Shown in pieces: positions 18,491 through 27,236 of a stretch of 64,000 nucleotides of DNA. This stretch comes from Marinilabiliaceae bacterium JC017 (GTDB lineage: Bacteria; Bacteroidota; Bacteroidia; Bacteroidales; Marinilabiliaceae), in NCBI GenBank assembly GCA_004296775.1, contig RHGE01000006.1, forward strand, positions 1 to 64,000, given 5' to 3'. The first letter of the stretch is position 1, and every line of letters starts with the position of its first letter. Below the pieces are notes generated by a model. The model saw nothing but the letters and a program-made list of their open reading frames with translations. It had not been told where the DNA came from and searched no databases. Position numbers and translations under genes: made by a program.

Positions 18491-18990
18491 CAAGATGCCG
18501 CGTAAGGTTACAGGTAGTCGTTTCCCTCATCAACCAGACAGTGTCGACAGACCTGTTTGCGTTATGTTTTTTCTTACGAATCTTTTGATTATTCCAGTGC
18601 AGGGATTGATGTACGGTGAACAATTAACTGCTTGTGATAGTTTTAATTGGCAACTCATTCCCAGGGCGGCACTACGTTTGCTTCGGGCTGAAAAACGAAC
18701 CTCTTACGGGGGGCTAAGAATATGATCTGAGATAAAATTTTTTCAGAAATGAATGGATAGACAGATTGCCAGAGATAGGTATGTTATATTTTTAATACCA
18801 AGCATGACTCTGGAATCACTACATATATCAGTGCTTAAATGTGAACATTTTTCGACTACCGTTTTATTTGTTATACAATGATATATTCGAAAAGTTTATT
18901 TTTCGAGGTCGCCTTAAATGATTTTAAATTAGTTTTTTTGCTTGTTTGTGAGGTTCTCCTTTTCATATATTTGAATAAAATTTTGGATGT
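18491..18990. other. Gap of 500 bases upstream of the sodium symporter gene
   Basis: No supported gene. The last 150 bases are AT-rich and should hold the symporter promoter, but I find no clear TTTG / TAnnTTTG pair. Confidence 0.4.
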
Positions 18991-20325
18991 ATGGCAAATA
19001 TTGATTCTTCATCGAGGGATGGTTTTACGAGCAAATTTGGTGTCATTGCTGCTGCTGCAGGATCAGCAATTGGACTTGGGAATATATGGAAATTTCCTTA
19101 TGAAGTGGGTAATAATGGGGGCGGGGCCTTTCTGTTGATTTACCTCTTTTTCATTGTTGCTATTGGTATTCCGGTTATGTTGTCGGAATTGATGATTGGG
19201 CGAAAGGCGCAAAAAAATGTTTTTGGTGCGTTTAAGCTGCTTGCGCCTCATAAGGCTTGGCGTTTAGTTGGTGTGATGGGAGTATTTGCTGCATTCTTAA
19301 TATTGTCATTTTATGCTGTTGTGGCTGGATGGACCCTTGAGTATGTATATCTTGCAGTGACTAACGGATTGGCAAATAAAACTCCTGAAGAAATCAATAA
19401 TATATTCGATGTGTTTATGTCTGGAAAACTTATCCCTGTTTTGTGGACACTTTTATTTATGTTGTTGACAGCTCTGGTTGTTTTAGGTGGGATAAAGAAT
19501 GGAATTGAAAAATATACCAAGGTGTTAATGCCTTTATTGTTGGTGATTATTATTGTATTGGACATTAAGGCTCTTACATTGGAAGGAGCAGGGGAAGGAT
19601 TAGCTTTTCTTTTTAATCCTGATTTTGCAAAAATAACGCCTCAGGTGATCCTTTCAGCATTAGGACAGGCCTTTTTTTCATTGAGTATTGGTATGGGGGT
19701 AATTGCAACATATGGATCGTATATTCCTAAATCACAACGATTAGGTAACACTGCAATATCTGTTTCTTTTGCCGATACATTAATTGCTTTGTTAGCAGGG
19801 ATTGCGATTTTTCCTGCGGTATTTGCTTTTGGAATGGAGCCAGCTCAGGATGAAGGATTGGTGTTTAGAGTTTTGCCTAATATATTTAATCAAATGGCAG
19901 GTGGTAGTCTTTTTCAGGTGTTGTTTTTCTTATTGTTGTGCATTGCCGCATTAACGTCTTCTATTTCTCTATTAGAGGTGATTGTTGCTTACATGTCTGA
20001 GGAACTAAAGATAAAGAGAAGAACTGCTACATGGGCGACTACTGGTTTTATTTCTGGATTAGGTGTATTGTGCGTGTTGTTTTCCAGTGTTTTTGGAGCT
20101 TTTGTATTTATTTCATCCAATGTGTTATTGCCATTAGGAGGGTTGTTTATCGTTATTTTTGTTGGATATGTGTTAAAACAAGCAGAGGTAAAACAAGAGT
20201 TAGAGGCACACGGAGGACGTTTTAATTTATTCAAGGTGTTTATTTTTATAGTTCGCTATATTGCTCCTATTGCTATCGGAGTGGTATTTCTAAAGGGAAT
20301 TGGTGTTATAGATCTGATTTTGTGA
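18991..20325 (+). CDS. Sodium-dependent symporter of the NSS (SNF) family
   Basis: Inner-membrane Na+-coupled importer for an amino acid or similar small amine. The first transmembrane helix carries the family signature GSAIGLGNIWKFPY (residues 25-38) with the unwound Na+/substrate site, followed by NNGGGAFL. About eleven to twelve hydrophobic helices can be counted over 444 aa, which is the usual bacterial (MhsT/LeuT-like) size. The start ATG at 18991 puts a short charged cytoplasmic N terminus before helix 1. It is transcribed alone and ends with a terminator hairpin. The substrate cannot be assigned. Confidence 0.9.
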   Translation: MANIDSSSRDGFTSKFGVIAAAAGSAIGLGNIWKFPYEVGNNGGGAFLLIYLFFIVAIGIPVMLSELMIGRKAQKNVFGAFKLLAPHKAWRLVGVMGVFAAFLILSFYAVVAGWTLEYVYLAVTNGLANKTPEEINNIFDVFMSGKLIPVLWTLLFMLLTALVVLGGIKNGIEKYTKVLMPLLLVIIIVLDIKALTLEGAGEGLAFLFNPDFAKITPQVILSALGQAFFSLSIGMGVIATYGSYIPKSQRLGNTAISVSFADTLIALLAGIAIFPAVFAFGMEPAQDEGLVFRVLPNIFNQMAGGSLFQVLFFLLLCIAALTSSISLLEVIVAYMSEELKIKRRTATWATTGFISGLGVLCVLFSSVFGAFVFISSNVLLPLGGLFIVIFVGYVLKQAEVKQELEAHGGRFNLFKVFIFIVRYIAPIAIGVVFLKGIGVIDLIL

Positions 20326-20352
20326 TTTCGGTTTAAAATATTTAGATGGATG

Positions 20353-20381
20353 AGCCTTCATGTTTTTGGAGGCTTTTTTTT
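20353..20381 (+). terminator. Terminator after the symporter gene
   Basis: Seven-pair stem (AGCCTTC with GGAGGCT, one G-U pair) followed by a run of eight T. Confidence 0.8.
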
Positions 20382-20397
20382 ATAATTATTCCATGTA

Positions 20398-20545
20398 ACA
20401 ATAGTTCGTTAAACTTTTGTGAGTAATTGAAAAACAGGTTATATCTAGCCAATAGACAAAGTTGTTAATGGTCTAAAAAGAGGGTAATGTAAATCAATCT
20501 AATGTCTGTTATCTAAAAATCTAACGATCTATTGATGTAAATAAA
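20398..20545 (+). repeat. Dispersed intergenic repeat, copy C
   Basis: Starts with AATAGTTCGTTAAACTTTT, then AATTGAAAAACAGGTTA and GTCTGTTATCTAAAAATCTA. The tail, with ATCTAACGATCTATTGA, also matches a piece near 361-378. No function known. Confidence 0.55.
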
Positions 20546-20560
20546 CTTAAAGTGAAAGAT

Positions 20561-21619
20561 ATGTGGAAACATTGGTTGTCACTTAGTAAAAATGAGCAAA
20601 AAGGGTATGTTTTCCTTGGAGGTGTATGTTTATTTCTTTTAATAGGTTATTTTTTGATACCCTTGTGTTTCTCTTATGAGGAAGGTGCTTTTGTGATTGA
20701 TAATTTGGAGAAAAAGTATTTTAATACTCCAGGTGAAAAAGTTGAGAAGAATTCAGAGAAGAAGTCCGTGAAGGGGTATGATTCCCTTTTTCGATTTGAT
20801 CCGAATAAAGTGACTGTCGAGGAGATGCAAAGACTTGGATTCTCAAATTATGCAATTATTAATTGGATCAAATACTTACAAAAAGGTGGCATTTTTCAAA
20901 CACCGCATGATTTAACAAAAATTTATGGAATTAAAGCTGATCATTATTTAGTTGTTAAGCCGTTTATTTATATAGACAATAAAAAGGATGATGGTTGTAT
21001 TCAAAGGGTAATTGATTTAAACCATGTTGATAATGATTTTTTGTATCGTGAAGGCCTTTCTGAAGTACTAATTGACTCTATTGGATTATTGCAAGCGGAG
21101 TTTTATTTTACCAGAAAGATTGCTGTGAATAAGTTACAAGGTTTCACAATAGAAGATTTTATGCGTTTTGCGCAAAGTAATACAAAGAAAAAGTATCGCA
21201 AAAGCAGGACGCGAGATGATTTTGTAATAGATATAAATGAGGCAAGTGCTCATGATTTTAGGAAGATTAAGGGAGTTGGAGAGGTTTTATCTGCGCGTAT
21301 TGTCAAGTATCGAAAATTGTTGGGAGGTTTTTATTCGATTGATCAGCTTAAAGAAGTATATGGGATAGATGATCTATTGATTGATAAAAATAAACAGTAC
21401 TTTAAAGTTAATGAAAGTGAAATAGCTCGTATAAATATAAATCGCTCAAATCTTTCTTTCATTAGAAAGCATCCCTATGTTAATTTTTATCAGGCAAAAG
21501 AAATCGTTGAGTATCGAAAACGGAAAGGCGGGGTAGAATGTCTTTCGGAAATTTTGTCTTTGCCGGTATTTATGGATGCGGATACAGTAAAACTTCGTCA
21601 TTATTTGGCGGTTAAATAA
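20561..21619 (+). CDS. Membrane-anchored helix-hairpin-helix protein (ComEA-like domains)
   Basis: A 352-aa protein with one N-terminal transmembrane segment (about residues 15-37) and three helix-hairpin-helix modules: around residues 70-135, around 210-280 (DINEASAHDFRKIKGVGEVLSARI as the clearest part) and 285-350. Such domains bind DNA without sequence specificity; related ComEA proteins act in DNA uptake, but Bacteroidota homologues are mostly uncharacterised. ATG at 20561 is used; a GTG three codons earlier (20552) is equally open. It stands alone between repeat copy C and a gene-free gap. DNA binding at the membrane is an inference. Confidence 0.8.
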   Translation: MWKHWLSLSKNEQKGYVFLGGVCLFLLIGYFLIPLCFSYEEGAFVIDNLEKKYFNTPGEKVEKNSEKKSVKGYDSLFRFDPNKVTVEEMQRLGFSNYAIINWIKYLQKGGIFQTPHDLTKIYGIKADHYLVVKPFIYIDNKKDDGCIQRVIDLNHVDNDFLYREGLSEVLIDSIGLLQAEFYFTRKIAVNKLQGFTIEDFMRFAQSNTKKKYRKSRTRDDFVIDINEASAHDFRKIKGVGEVLSARIVKYRKLLGGFYSIDQLKEVYGIDDLLIDKNKQYFKVNESEIARININRSNLSFIRKHPYVNFYQAKEIVEYRKRKGGVECLSEILSLPVFMDADTVKLRHYLAVK

Positions 21620-22446
21620 TTTGGTATTGGGCTACCTCTCAGATACTGTTTCTTTATTATTTTACTACAGTACGTCAGGTTTTTTAATCAGATGTAAAAA
21701 TGTAATTACTTTTTACGAGTAGGTGACTAATCCAATATTTCGTTGATCTATTGTAATTGCTTGATGAATGTTCTATGAATAAAAGATTGTACGAGGGGCT
21801 GTGGTGTAATAAATGAATCAGGTGTAAGTGAGTGCTGTTATTTGTTTTGTATGAGTTTGATGTGTGTAGTGTTCTGAGTTATCTGGATAATAAATTACTC
21901 TTCATTTATGAGGATGTAAAAGTAAGGCGTAGGTGAGGTGAGAGTGTACGTAACGGAAGAATTTGAAGTTCAAATTGATAAAGATGGCCACCACTAAACC
22001 ATGCTCGGGCAAATACTTTTCAATGCATGTTTGGAGTTTGCGCTTAAACGTGGATATAAAACTATTGAAGGTGGATTTTTTGATGGATTCCAGTAAGTTG
22101 TTTTTGGTGGATAGGATGTATGCCAAACCATGCAAAAAGACGGGGCAATTGGTTTCGTTGTTTCTTTGTGAAAGTATAAGGAGGACTAATTTATTTTCGT
22201 GGATTTGTTGTGTCGTTCTGTTGTTTTAAATAGAAAAAGGGTCAAATATTAATATTGCAGATTTTTTTTTATTGGTGAGAAATAGTTTTTTTCAATTAAA
22301 AAAAAGCAATGAAATTTGTGACAATCAATAAACTTCATTTTCTTTGCAGCTGCAAAAAAATGAAAAATAAAGTGTACGGTAAGTGCAAATTATTGATTTT
22401 TTGTTGTTTAATTGTTAATTTTGTAGATCTATAAAAATAGTAAGCT
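21620..22446. other. Gap of about 0.8 kb before rpsU
   Basis: Overlapping short frames occur on both strands (21902-22135 minus, 21963-22229 plus), but neither is recognisable and composition is not convincing. They may be the relic of an old gene. The last 150 bases are very AT-rich and contain the likely rpsU promoter. Confidence 0.4.
22315..22346 (+). promoter_or_regulatory. Possible promoter for rpsU
   Basis: TTTG, 20 bases, then TTTCTTTG, an imperfect match to TAnnTTTG. About 100 bases upstream of the rpsU start. Confidence 0.35.
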
Positions 22447-22638
22447 ATGATAGTAATACCAATTAAAGAAGGCGAAAATATAGAAAGAGCCTTGAAGAAG
22501 TTTAAGAGAAAATTTGAGAAGACTGGTACAATGAGAGAGTTGCGCAGTCGTCAGGCATACACTAAGCCTTCTGTGGTAAGAAGAGAGGAAATTAAGCATG
22601 CTGCCTATATCGAACAATTGCAGCGGGAATTAGAATAA
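22447..22638 (+). CDS. rpsU: 30S ribosomal protein S21
   Basis: Small basic ribosomal subunit protein that binds near the 3' end of 16S rRNA and helps initiation. All 63 residues match the family: MIVIPIKEGENIERALKKFK at the start, followed by RELRSRQAYTKPSVVRREE. In Bacteroidota it commonly precedes a tyrosine recombinase and the hibernation factor gene, as here. A long hairpin separates it from the recombinase gene. Confidence 0.95.
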   Translation: MIVIPIKEGENIERALKKFKRKFEKTGTMRELRSRQAYTKPSVVRREEIKHAAYIEQLQRELE

Positions 22639-22650
22639 AAAAAATAGATT

Positions 22651-22715
22651 GAAAGCGTCTTTTTTTTGTGCTAAAATGCGTATATTCGTTCTTAGCATAA
22701 AAAAAAGACGCTTTC
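22651..22715. promoter_or_regulatory. Very strong 24-bp hairpin between rpsU and the recombinase gene
   Basis: The left arm starts GAAAGCGTCTTTTTTTT and the right arm ends AAAAAAAAGACGCTTTC; 24 pairs form with one G-U pair and a 17-base loop. It ends five bases before the recombinase ATG. The U-run is inside the stem, so it could act as a terminator variant, an RNase III site, or a block on ribosome access to the next gene. Confidence 0.75.
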
Positions 22716-22720
22716 TGTAG

Positions 22721-23605
22721 ATGCAATATATATCCTCGTTTTTTAAATATCTGGAATTCGAAAAGCGCAGTTCGCAGTATACAATAGTAACGTATGAATG
22801 TGATTTGCGGCAATTTCAAGTTTTCCTGAAAGAGCAAAATATTAATTTGTGGGAAAATGTCACATCTAAGGTCATCCGAAATTGGATGGTAGGCTTATTA
22901 GATAGTGGAATTTCTCCAAGAACAATTTCTCGAAAGATTGCAGCCCTCAAAACATTCTTTCGGTTTTTGATGCGGGAAGGTATTCTTGAAGTTAATCCTG
23001 CAGAAAGTGTTATTACTCCCAAAGTGCCAAAGAAACTCCCTGTGTTTTTAAGAGAAGAAGAAATGGATCTGCTTTTGGATAAAGTCTCGTTTGGAGATGA
23101 TTATTCCGGGGTTAGAGATCGATTTATTATAATATTGTTTTATAATACAGGTATGCGATTGTCTGAAATGGTTGGTTTGCGATTAGTAAACATTGATCAG
23201 GGGAGCGGTCTTATAAAGGTGTTGGGTAAGCGAAATAAGGAAAGAATAATTCCTTATAATAGGGAGTTGGAACAGGCGATTCAGGAATACGTACAGAAAC
23301 GTCAGCAGGCATTTCCGGATTTACTGGAAGATACGTTGTTGTTGACGGATAAAGGCCGGCCAGTATATGCTAAGTTGATATATCGGGTTGTGAATCGATA
23401 TATCAAACAAGTGTCAACGATTTCAAAGAAGAGTCCGCATGTGTTAAGGCATACCTTTGCGACGGTATTGTTGAATCGGGGCGCAGACTTAAATGCGATA
23501 AAGGAATTGTTGGGACATGCCAGTTTGGCTGCAACTGAAGTTTATACGCATAATAGTTTTGAGCAATTGAATACAGTATATAAACAAGCTCATCCGAGAG
23601 CTTAA
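22721..23605 (+). CDS. Tyrosine recombinase, XerC/XerD type
   Basis: Site-specific recombinase of the kind that resolves chromosome dimers at dif sites. The N-terminal SAM-like core-binding domain covers residues 1-90, and the catalytic domain has all expected residues: Arg146 (TGMRLSE), Lys170 (GKRNKER), His240 and Arg243 (HVLRHTFA), His266 (LGHASL) and the nucleophile Tyr275 (VYTHNS). Length is 294 aa, normal for XerC/D. The conserved position between rpsU and hpf in Bacteroidota argues for a housekeeping role and against a mobile-element integrase. Whether it is XerC or XerD cannot be told here. Confidence 0.9.
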   Translation: MQYISSFFKYLEFEKRSSQYTIVTYECDLRQFQVFLKEQNINLWENVTSKVIRNWMVGLLDSGISPRTISRKIAALKTFFRFLMREGILEVNPAESVITPKVPKKLPVFLREEEMDLLLDKVSFGDDYSGVRDRFIIILFYNTGMRLSEMVGLRLVNIDQGSGLIKVLGKRNKERIIPYNRELEQAIQEYVQKRQQAFPDLLEDTLLLTDKGRPVYAKLIYRVVNRYIKQVSTISKKSPHVLRHTFATVLLNRGADLNAIKELLGHASLAATEVYTHNSFEQLNTVYKQAHPRA

Positions 23606-23624
23606 ATTAATTGGAGGACTGATT

Positions 23625-23924
23625 ATGAATATTACAATTCAATCCGTGCGTTTCACCGCATCTGAAAGGTTAGAGGAATTTGCGCAATTAAAGGTAGGGA
23701 AACTCGATCAATTTTTTGAAGGTATTGTTAGTGCTGAAGTTATTCTTAAATTAGATAAGTCAGATACTACTGAAAATAAAGTAGTAGAAATCAGTCTAAA
23801 TATACCTGGAGGTGATTTGTTTGCAAAAAAGCAATCCAAGACATTTGAGGAATCAATTGATTTGGTGTGTGACGCTTTGCGTAAACAGTTGATTAAATGG
23901 AAGGAAAAGGTTAGGGCTAAATAA
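23625..23924 (+). CDS. raiA: Ribosome hibernation-promoting factor HPF/YfiA family (short form)
   Basis: Binds the decoding region of idle 70S ribosomes and slows translation under starvation. The 99-aa protein is the short form without the C-terminal dimerisation domain; residues 1-95 form the beta-alpha-beta-beta-beta-alpha fold, with the basic end QLIKWKEKVRAK. A clear GGAGG Shine-Dalgarno sequence precedes the start by 7 bases, unusual in this window. It lies 19 bases after the recombinase gene, probably co-transcribed with it. The tRNA promoter follows within 25 bases of its stop. Confidence 0.92.
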   Translation: MNITIQSVRFTASERLEEFAQLKVGKLDQFFEGIVSAEVILKLDKSDTTENKVVEISLNIPGGDLFAKKQSKTFEESIDLVCDALRKQLIKWKEKVRAK

Positions 23925-23944
23925 CTAAAAAAAAAAGTGATTTT

Positions 23945-23975
23945 TTTGCGTTGTTGAAAATAAATTATACATTTG
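23945..23975 (+). promoter_or_regulatory. Predicted promoter of the tRNA-tuf operon
   Basis: TTTG at 23945-23948, 19 bases, and TACATTTG at 23968-23975 match the Bacteroidota consensus exactly. Transcription would begin near 23982 and run through the tRNAs into tuf. Confidence 0.7.
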
Positions 23976-24020
23976 CACACCGTTTTCAGGAAGTTTCTTA
24001 GGGAATAATACTGAAATATT

Positions 24021-24053
24021 AATAGGCTGATTGACTAAGGTAATCGGCCTATT
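24021..24053 (+). promoter_or_regulatory. Leader hairpin upstream of tRNA-Tyr
   Basis: A 12-pair stem (AATAGGCTGATT with AATCGGCCTATT, one G-U pair) and a 9-base loop, between the promoter and tRNA-Tyr. No T-run follows directly. Possibly an antitermination or processing structure. Confidence 0.5.
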
Positions 24054-24109
24054 AAAATGAAGTAGCAATCCCTGAGTTGTTTACGGTTAGTGTGAATAGC
24101 GCTGTGATT

Positions 24110-24192
24110 GGGGAGATACCAAAGTGGCCAACTGGGGCAGACTGTAACTCTGCTGACATATGTCTTCGTAGGTTCGAATCCTGCTCTCCCCA
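24110..24192 (+). tRNA. tRNA-Tyr (GTA)
   Basis: Acceptor arms GGGGAGA and TCTCCCC pair fully; the anticodon loop CTGTAAC gives GTA; a long variable arm and a TTCGAAT T-loop are present. The CCA end is not encoded. First gene of the tRNA-tuf transcript. Confidence 0.95.
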
Positions 24193-24328
24193 CATAAATT
24201 AAACCTTTTTAGGGTATTTTTAGGAAAATATTCAGTTAATAACTTGAAAATTACTTACCTTTAATGCCCTGTAAAAAAAGAGGAAAAAGCTGTATCGGAT
24301 ACTTATTGATTTTAAGTATCAAAATAAT

Positions 24329-24401
24329 GCGGGAGTAGCTCAGTTGATAGAGCATCAGCCTTCCAAGCTGAGGGTCGCGGGTTTGAACCCCGTCTCCCGC
24401 T
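24329..24401 (+). tRNA. tRNA-Gly (TCC)
   Basis: Acceptor GCGGGAG/CTCCCGC, D-arm AGCTCAGTTGATAGAGC, anticodon loop CTTCCAA (TCC) and T-loop TTTGAAC. CCA is not encoded. A hairpin of GATACTTA/TAAGTATC just upstream may mark a processing site. Confidence 0.95.
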
Positions 24402-24410
24402 CTTGATTTT

Positions 24411-24482
24411 ATTGATGTAGCTTAGAGGTAGGGCGCTTTTCTGAATAGGAAGGGAGTTGCGGACTTAAGTCTGTGATGAGCT
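24411..24482 (+). pseudogene. Degenerate tRNA-like sequence (relic of tRNA-Thr)
   Basis: The D-arm region GTAGCTTAGAGGTAGGGCGC is close to a normal tRNA, and the end GATGAGCTCT matches the 3' end of tRNA-Thr(GGT) as I remember it from Bacteroidota. The acceptor arms no longer pair, the T-arm has lost TTC, and the anticodon loop now reads CTGAATA. In related genomes a tRNA-Thr normally sits exactly here, between tRNA-Gly and tuf. It is probably not functional. Confidence 0.65.
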
Positions 24483-24541
24483 CTGGCTGAAGGGATTAAT
24501 TTGAGATTCAATTTATATCTAATTGTCTAATATTTCGAGTT

Positions 24542-25729
24542 ATGGCTAAAGAAACATTTCAAAGGACTAAGCCTCACGTTAATATCGGAACCATTGGTCA
24601 CGTAGACCACGGTAAAACTACTTTGACTGCTGCTATTACCAAGGTTTTGGCAGAAAAAGGTTTGTCTGAAATTAAAGATTTTGATCAGATTGATAATGCT
24701 CCTGAAGAGAAAGAAAGGGGTATTACTATTAACACTGCTCACGTAGAATATCAAACAGAAAACCGTCACTATGCTCACGTTGACTGTCCGGGTCACGCTG
24801 ACTACGTGAAGAACATGGTTACTGGTGCTGCTCAAATGGATGGTGCTATTCTTGTTTGTGCTGCTACTGATGGTCCTATGCCTCAGACTCGTGAGCACAT
24901 ATTGTTGGCTCGTCAGGTAAACGTACCAAAATTGGTTGTTTTCTTGAACAAAGTTGACATGGTTGATGATGAAGAGTTGTTAGAGCTTGTTGAAATGGAA
25001 GTTCGTGATTTGTTGAGCTTCTATGAATTTGATGGTGATAACTCTCCTGTTATCATGGGTTCTGCTCTTGGTGCATTGAATGGTGAGCCTGAGTGGGTAG
25101 AGAAAGTAATGGAATTGATGAAAGCGGTAGATGAGTGGATTCCACTTCCTCCACGTGACATTGAAAAGCCATTCTTGATGCCTGTTGAGGATGTATTCTC
25201 TATCACTGGACGTGGTACAGTAGCAACTGGTCGTATCGAGACTGGTGTTATCCAGACTAGTGAAGAGATGCAGTTGATTGGTCTTGGTGCTGAAGGTAAA
25301 AAGACTGTTTGTACTGGTGTTGAGATGTTCCGTAAGATTCTTGACCGCGGTGAAGCTGGTGATAACGTAGGTTTGTTGCTTCGTGGTGTTGATAAGAAGG
25401 ACATTAAACGTGGTATGGTATTGGCTAAGCCAGGAACTATCACTCCTCACACTAAGTTTAAAGCTGAGATTTATGTATTGAAGAAGGAAGAAGGTGGTCG
25501 TCACACTCCATTCCACAATAAATACCGTCCTCAGTTCTATTTACGTACTCTTGACGTAACAGGTGAAATTACTCTTCCAGAAGGAACTGAAATGGTAATG
25601 CCTGGTGATAATGTAACTATTACTGTTGCATTGATCTATCCTGTTGCTTTGAACCAAGGACTTCGTTTTGCTATCCGTGAAGGTGGTAGAACTGTTGGAG
25701 CTGGTCAGGTTACTGAAATTATTGAGTAA
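24542..25729 (+). CDS. tuf: Elongation factor Tu
   Basis: GTPase that brings aminoacyl-tRNA to the ribosome. The G motifs are intact: GHVDHGKT (residues 19-26), the DCPGHADY segment near residue 80, and NKVD near residue 135; domains 2 and 3 follow to give 395 aa. Codon choice is strongly biased, with repeated GGT, GTA and CGT, as expected for an abundant protein. The ATG at 24542 begins the canonical [20 protein letters not shown]. It is the last gene before a hairpin and tRNA-Trp in the same transcript order seen across Bacteroidota. Confidence 0.98.
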   Translation: MAKETFQRTKPHVNIGTIGHVDHGKTTLTAAITKVLAEKGLSEIKDFDQIDNAPEEKERGITINTAHVEYQTENRHYAHVDCPGHADYVKNMVTGAAQMDGAILVCAATDGPMPQTREHILLARQVNVPKLVVFLNKVDMVDDEELLELVEMEVRDLLSFYEFDGDNSPVIMGSALGALNGEPEWVEKVMELMKAVDEWIPLPPRDIEKPFLMPVEDVFSITGRGTVATGRIETGVIQTSEEMQLIGLGAEGKKTVCTGVEMFRKILDRGEAGDNVGLLLRGVDKKDIKRGMVLAKPGTITPHTKFKAEIYVLKKEEGGRHTPFHNKYRPQFYLRTLDVTGEITLPEGTEMVMPGDNVTITVALIYPVALNQGLRFAIREGGRTVGAGQVTEIIE

Positions 25730-25741
25730 TAACGAGCATAA

Positions 25742-25767
25742 AAGATTGGGAGTAACCTCCCAATCTT
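25742..25767 (+). terminator. Hairpin between tuf and tRNA-Trp
   Basis: An 11-bp perfect stem (AAGATTGGGAG with CTCCCAATCTT) with loop TAAC. Only a short T-rich stretch follows, so partial termination or RNA processing before tRNA-Trp is likely. Confidence 0.6.
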
Positions 25768-25771
25768 CTCT

Positions 25772-25844
25772 ACGGGTGTAGCTCAGTTGGTAGAGCACTG
25801 GTCTCCAAAACCAGGTGTCGGGCGTTCGAGTCGCTCCTCCCGTG
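25772..25844 (+). tRNA. tRNA-Trp (CCA)
   Basis: The anticodon loop CTCCAAA gives CCA. The acceptor stem ACGGGTG/CTCCCGT has one T-T mismatch at its sixth pair; D-arm and TTCGAGT T-loop are normal. CCA is not encoded at the end. It sits between tuf and secE as is usual in this phylum. Confidence 0.93.
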
Positions 25845-25901
25845 CAAAAATAAGTCGGAAGAATTCATTTGTGATCACGACTAATATTTAAAGAAATTAC
25901 A

Positions 25902-26096
25902 ATGAGGAAAATACAGGCATATTTTAAGGACGTTCATAATGAACTGGTAAATAAAACATCGTGGCCAACATGGCCTGAATTAACCAATAGTGCATTAGTT
26001 GTTATGGTGGCATCGGTAATTATTGCCGGCGTGATTTTTGCCATGGATTTTTCTTTTGATCATGCCTTGGATTGGGTTTATAGACATCTGTATTAA
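25902..26096 (+). CDS. secE: Preprotein translocase subunit SecE
   Basis: Essential small subunit of the SecYEG channel in the inner membrane. The 64-aa protein has an amphipathic N-terminal helix with the conserved VHNELVNKTSWPTWPEL segment and a single transmembrane helix (about residues 29-50). This is the short single-span form normal outside Enterobacteria. It is 20 bases from nusG and doubtless co-transcribed. Confidence 0.95.
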   Translation: MRKIQAYFKDVHNELVNKTSWPTWPELTNSALVVMVASVIIAGVIFAMDFSFDHALDWVYRHLY

Positions 26097-26116
26097 TTTT
26101 TAGAAGGAAATAGGTA

Positions 26117-26662
26117 ATGGCCGAAGTAGAAAAAAAGTGGTACGTTCTCCGGGCTATTGGAGGGAAAGAGAAGAAAGTAAAAGAATATGTTGAGAATGAG
26201 ATTTCCCGGTTGAATTTGAGTGACTACGTTAGCCAAATATTAATTCCTACTGAAAAAGTATATCAGATTCGTAATGGGAAAAAAGTTAGTAAAGAACGAA
26301 ATTATTTTCCTGGATATGTTTTGGTAGAGGCTGCTTTGGTTGGAGAAATTGCTCATATTCTAAAAAATATGCCAAATGTAATTGGTTTTTTAGGAGATAA
26401 TGATGATAATCCAACGCCTTTAAGAACTTCAGAGGTTAATCGGATACTTGGAAAAGTAGACGAGTTAAATGATACGGATGAAGAACTGAATATACCATAC
26501 TTTGTTGGAGAAACAGTAAAAGTAATTGACGGACCTTTCAACGGATTCAATGGAATTATAGAGGAAGTAAATGAAGAGAAGAAAAAGTTGAAGGTAATGG
26601 TGAAAATCTTTGGGCGTAAAACCCCACTTGAACTAAGTTTTATGCAGGTAGAAAAGGAGTAG
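26117..26662 (+). CDS. nusG: Transcription termination/antitermination factor NusG
   Basis: Binds RNA polymerase and couples it to Rho or the ribosome. The NGN domain (residues about 5-115) begins with [16 protein letters not shown] and includes [10 protein letters not shown]; a KOW domain at about residues 128-165 carries [20 protein letters not shown]. Length 181 aa is typical. The short linker between domains contains acidic residues. Expressed with secE and the ribosomal protein genes that follow. Confidence 0.97.
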   Translation: MAEVEKKWYVLRAIGGKEKKVKEYVENEISRLNLSDYVSQILIPTEKVYQIRNGKKVSKERNYFPGYVLVEAALVGEIAHILKNMPNVIGFLGDNDDNPTPLRTSEVNRILGKVDELNDTDEELNIPYFVGETVKVIDGPFNGFNGIIEEVNEEKKKLKVMVKIFGRKTPLELSFMQVEKE

Positions 26663-26773
26663 TTTTTTGCTTAGTAGTTAGGCTTCCAATGATAAATGTC
26701 ATGTTTATCTCTACAAGCAAAAATATCAAGCTTCTATCTATTATATATTAATTATTAAATTCGAATTGCTACA

Positions 26774-27217
26774 ATGGCTAAAGAAGTAGAAACCTTTATC
26801 AAACTTCAGATCAAAGGTGGTGCAGCAAATCCTTCACCCCCGGTTGGTCCCGCGCTAGGTGCCAAAGGTGTGAATATTATGGAATTCTGTAAGCAATTCA
26901 ACGCCAGAACTCAGGATAAAGCAGGTAAAGTTTTACCTGTTGTTATCACGGTGTATAAAGACAAATCATTCGATTTTGTTATTAAAACACCACCAGCAGC
27001 TGTTCAGATTATGGAAGCTGCTAAAATCAAAGGTGGTTCACCTGAGCCAAATAGAAAGAAAGTAGGTTCTATTTCATGGGATCAGGTACAAACCATTGCT
27101 GAGGATAAAATGGCTGACTTGAATTGCTTTACGATTAATTCTGCAATGAGGATGATTGCTGGTACTGCCAGGAGTATGGGGGTCACTGTTTCCGGTGAGT
27201 TCCCTGGTAATAATTAA
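26774..27217 (+). CDS. rplK: 50S ribosomal protein L11
   Basis: Part of the GTPase-associated centre of the large subunit. The 147-aa sequence has the N-terminal domain with [20 protein letters not shown] and the C-terminal rRNA-binding domain ending in [16 protein letters not shown]. The gene follows nusG by 111 AT-rich bases that include a short GATAAA/TTTATC inverted repeat (26691-26709), and precedes rplA by 19 bases. Confidence 0.97.
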   Translation: MAKEVETFIKLQIKGGAANPSPPVGPALGAKGVNIMEFCKQFNARTQDKAGKVLPVVITVYKDKSFDFVIKTPPAAVQIMEAAKIKGGSPEPNRKKVGSISWDQVQTIAEDKMADLNCFTINSAMRMIAGTARSMGVTVSGEFPGNN

Positions 27218-27236
27218 TTAATACCTTTTTGCAAAA

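Noticed and set aside
17954-18725. Several plus-strand frames inside and after the 388-bp repeat
   Set aside because: Their similarity to each other comes from the DNA repeat; compositions are not protein-like.
22721-23605. Integrase marking a mobile element next to tRNA genes
   Set aside because: Conserved position between rpsU and the hibernation factor, normal XerC/D length, and no attachment repeats at the nearby tRNA ends.
24527-25798. Antisense frames over tuf
   Set aside because: They are by-products of the strong codon bias of tuf.
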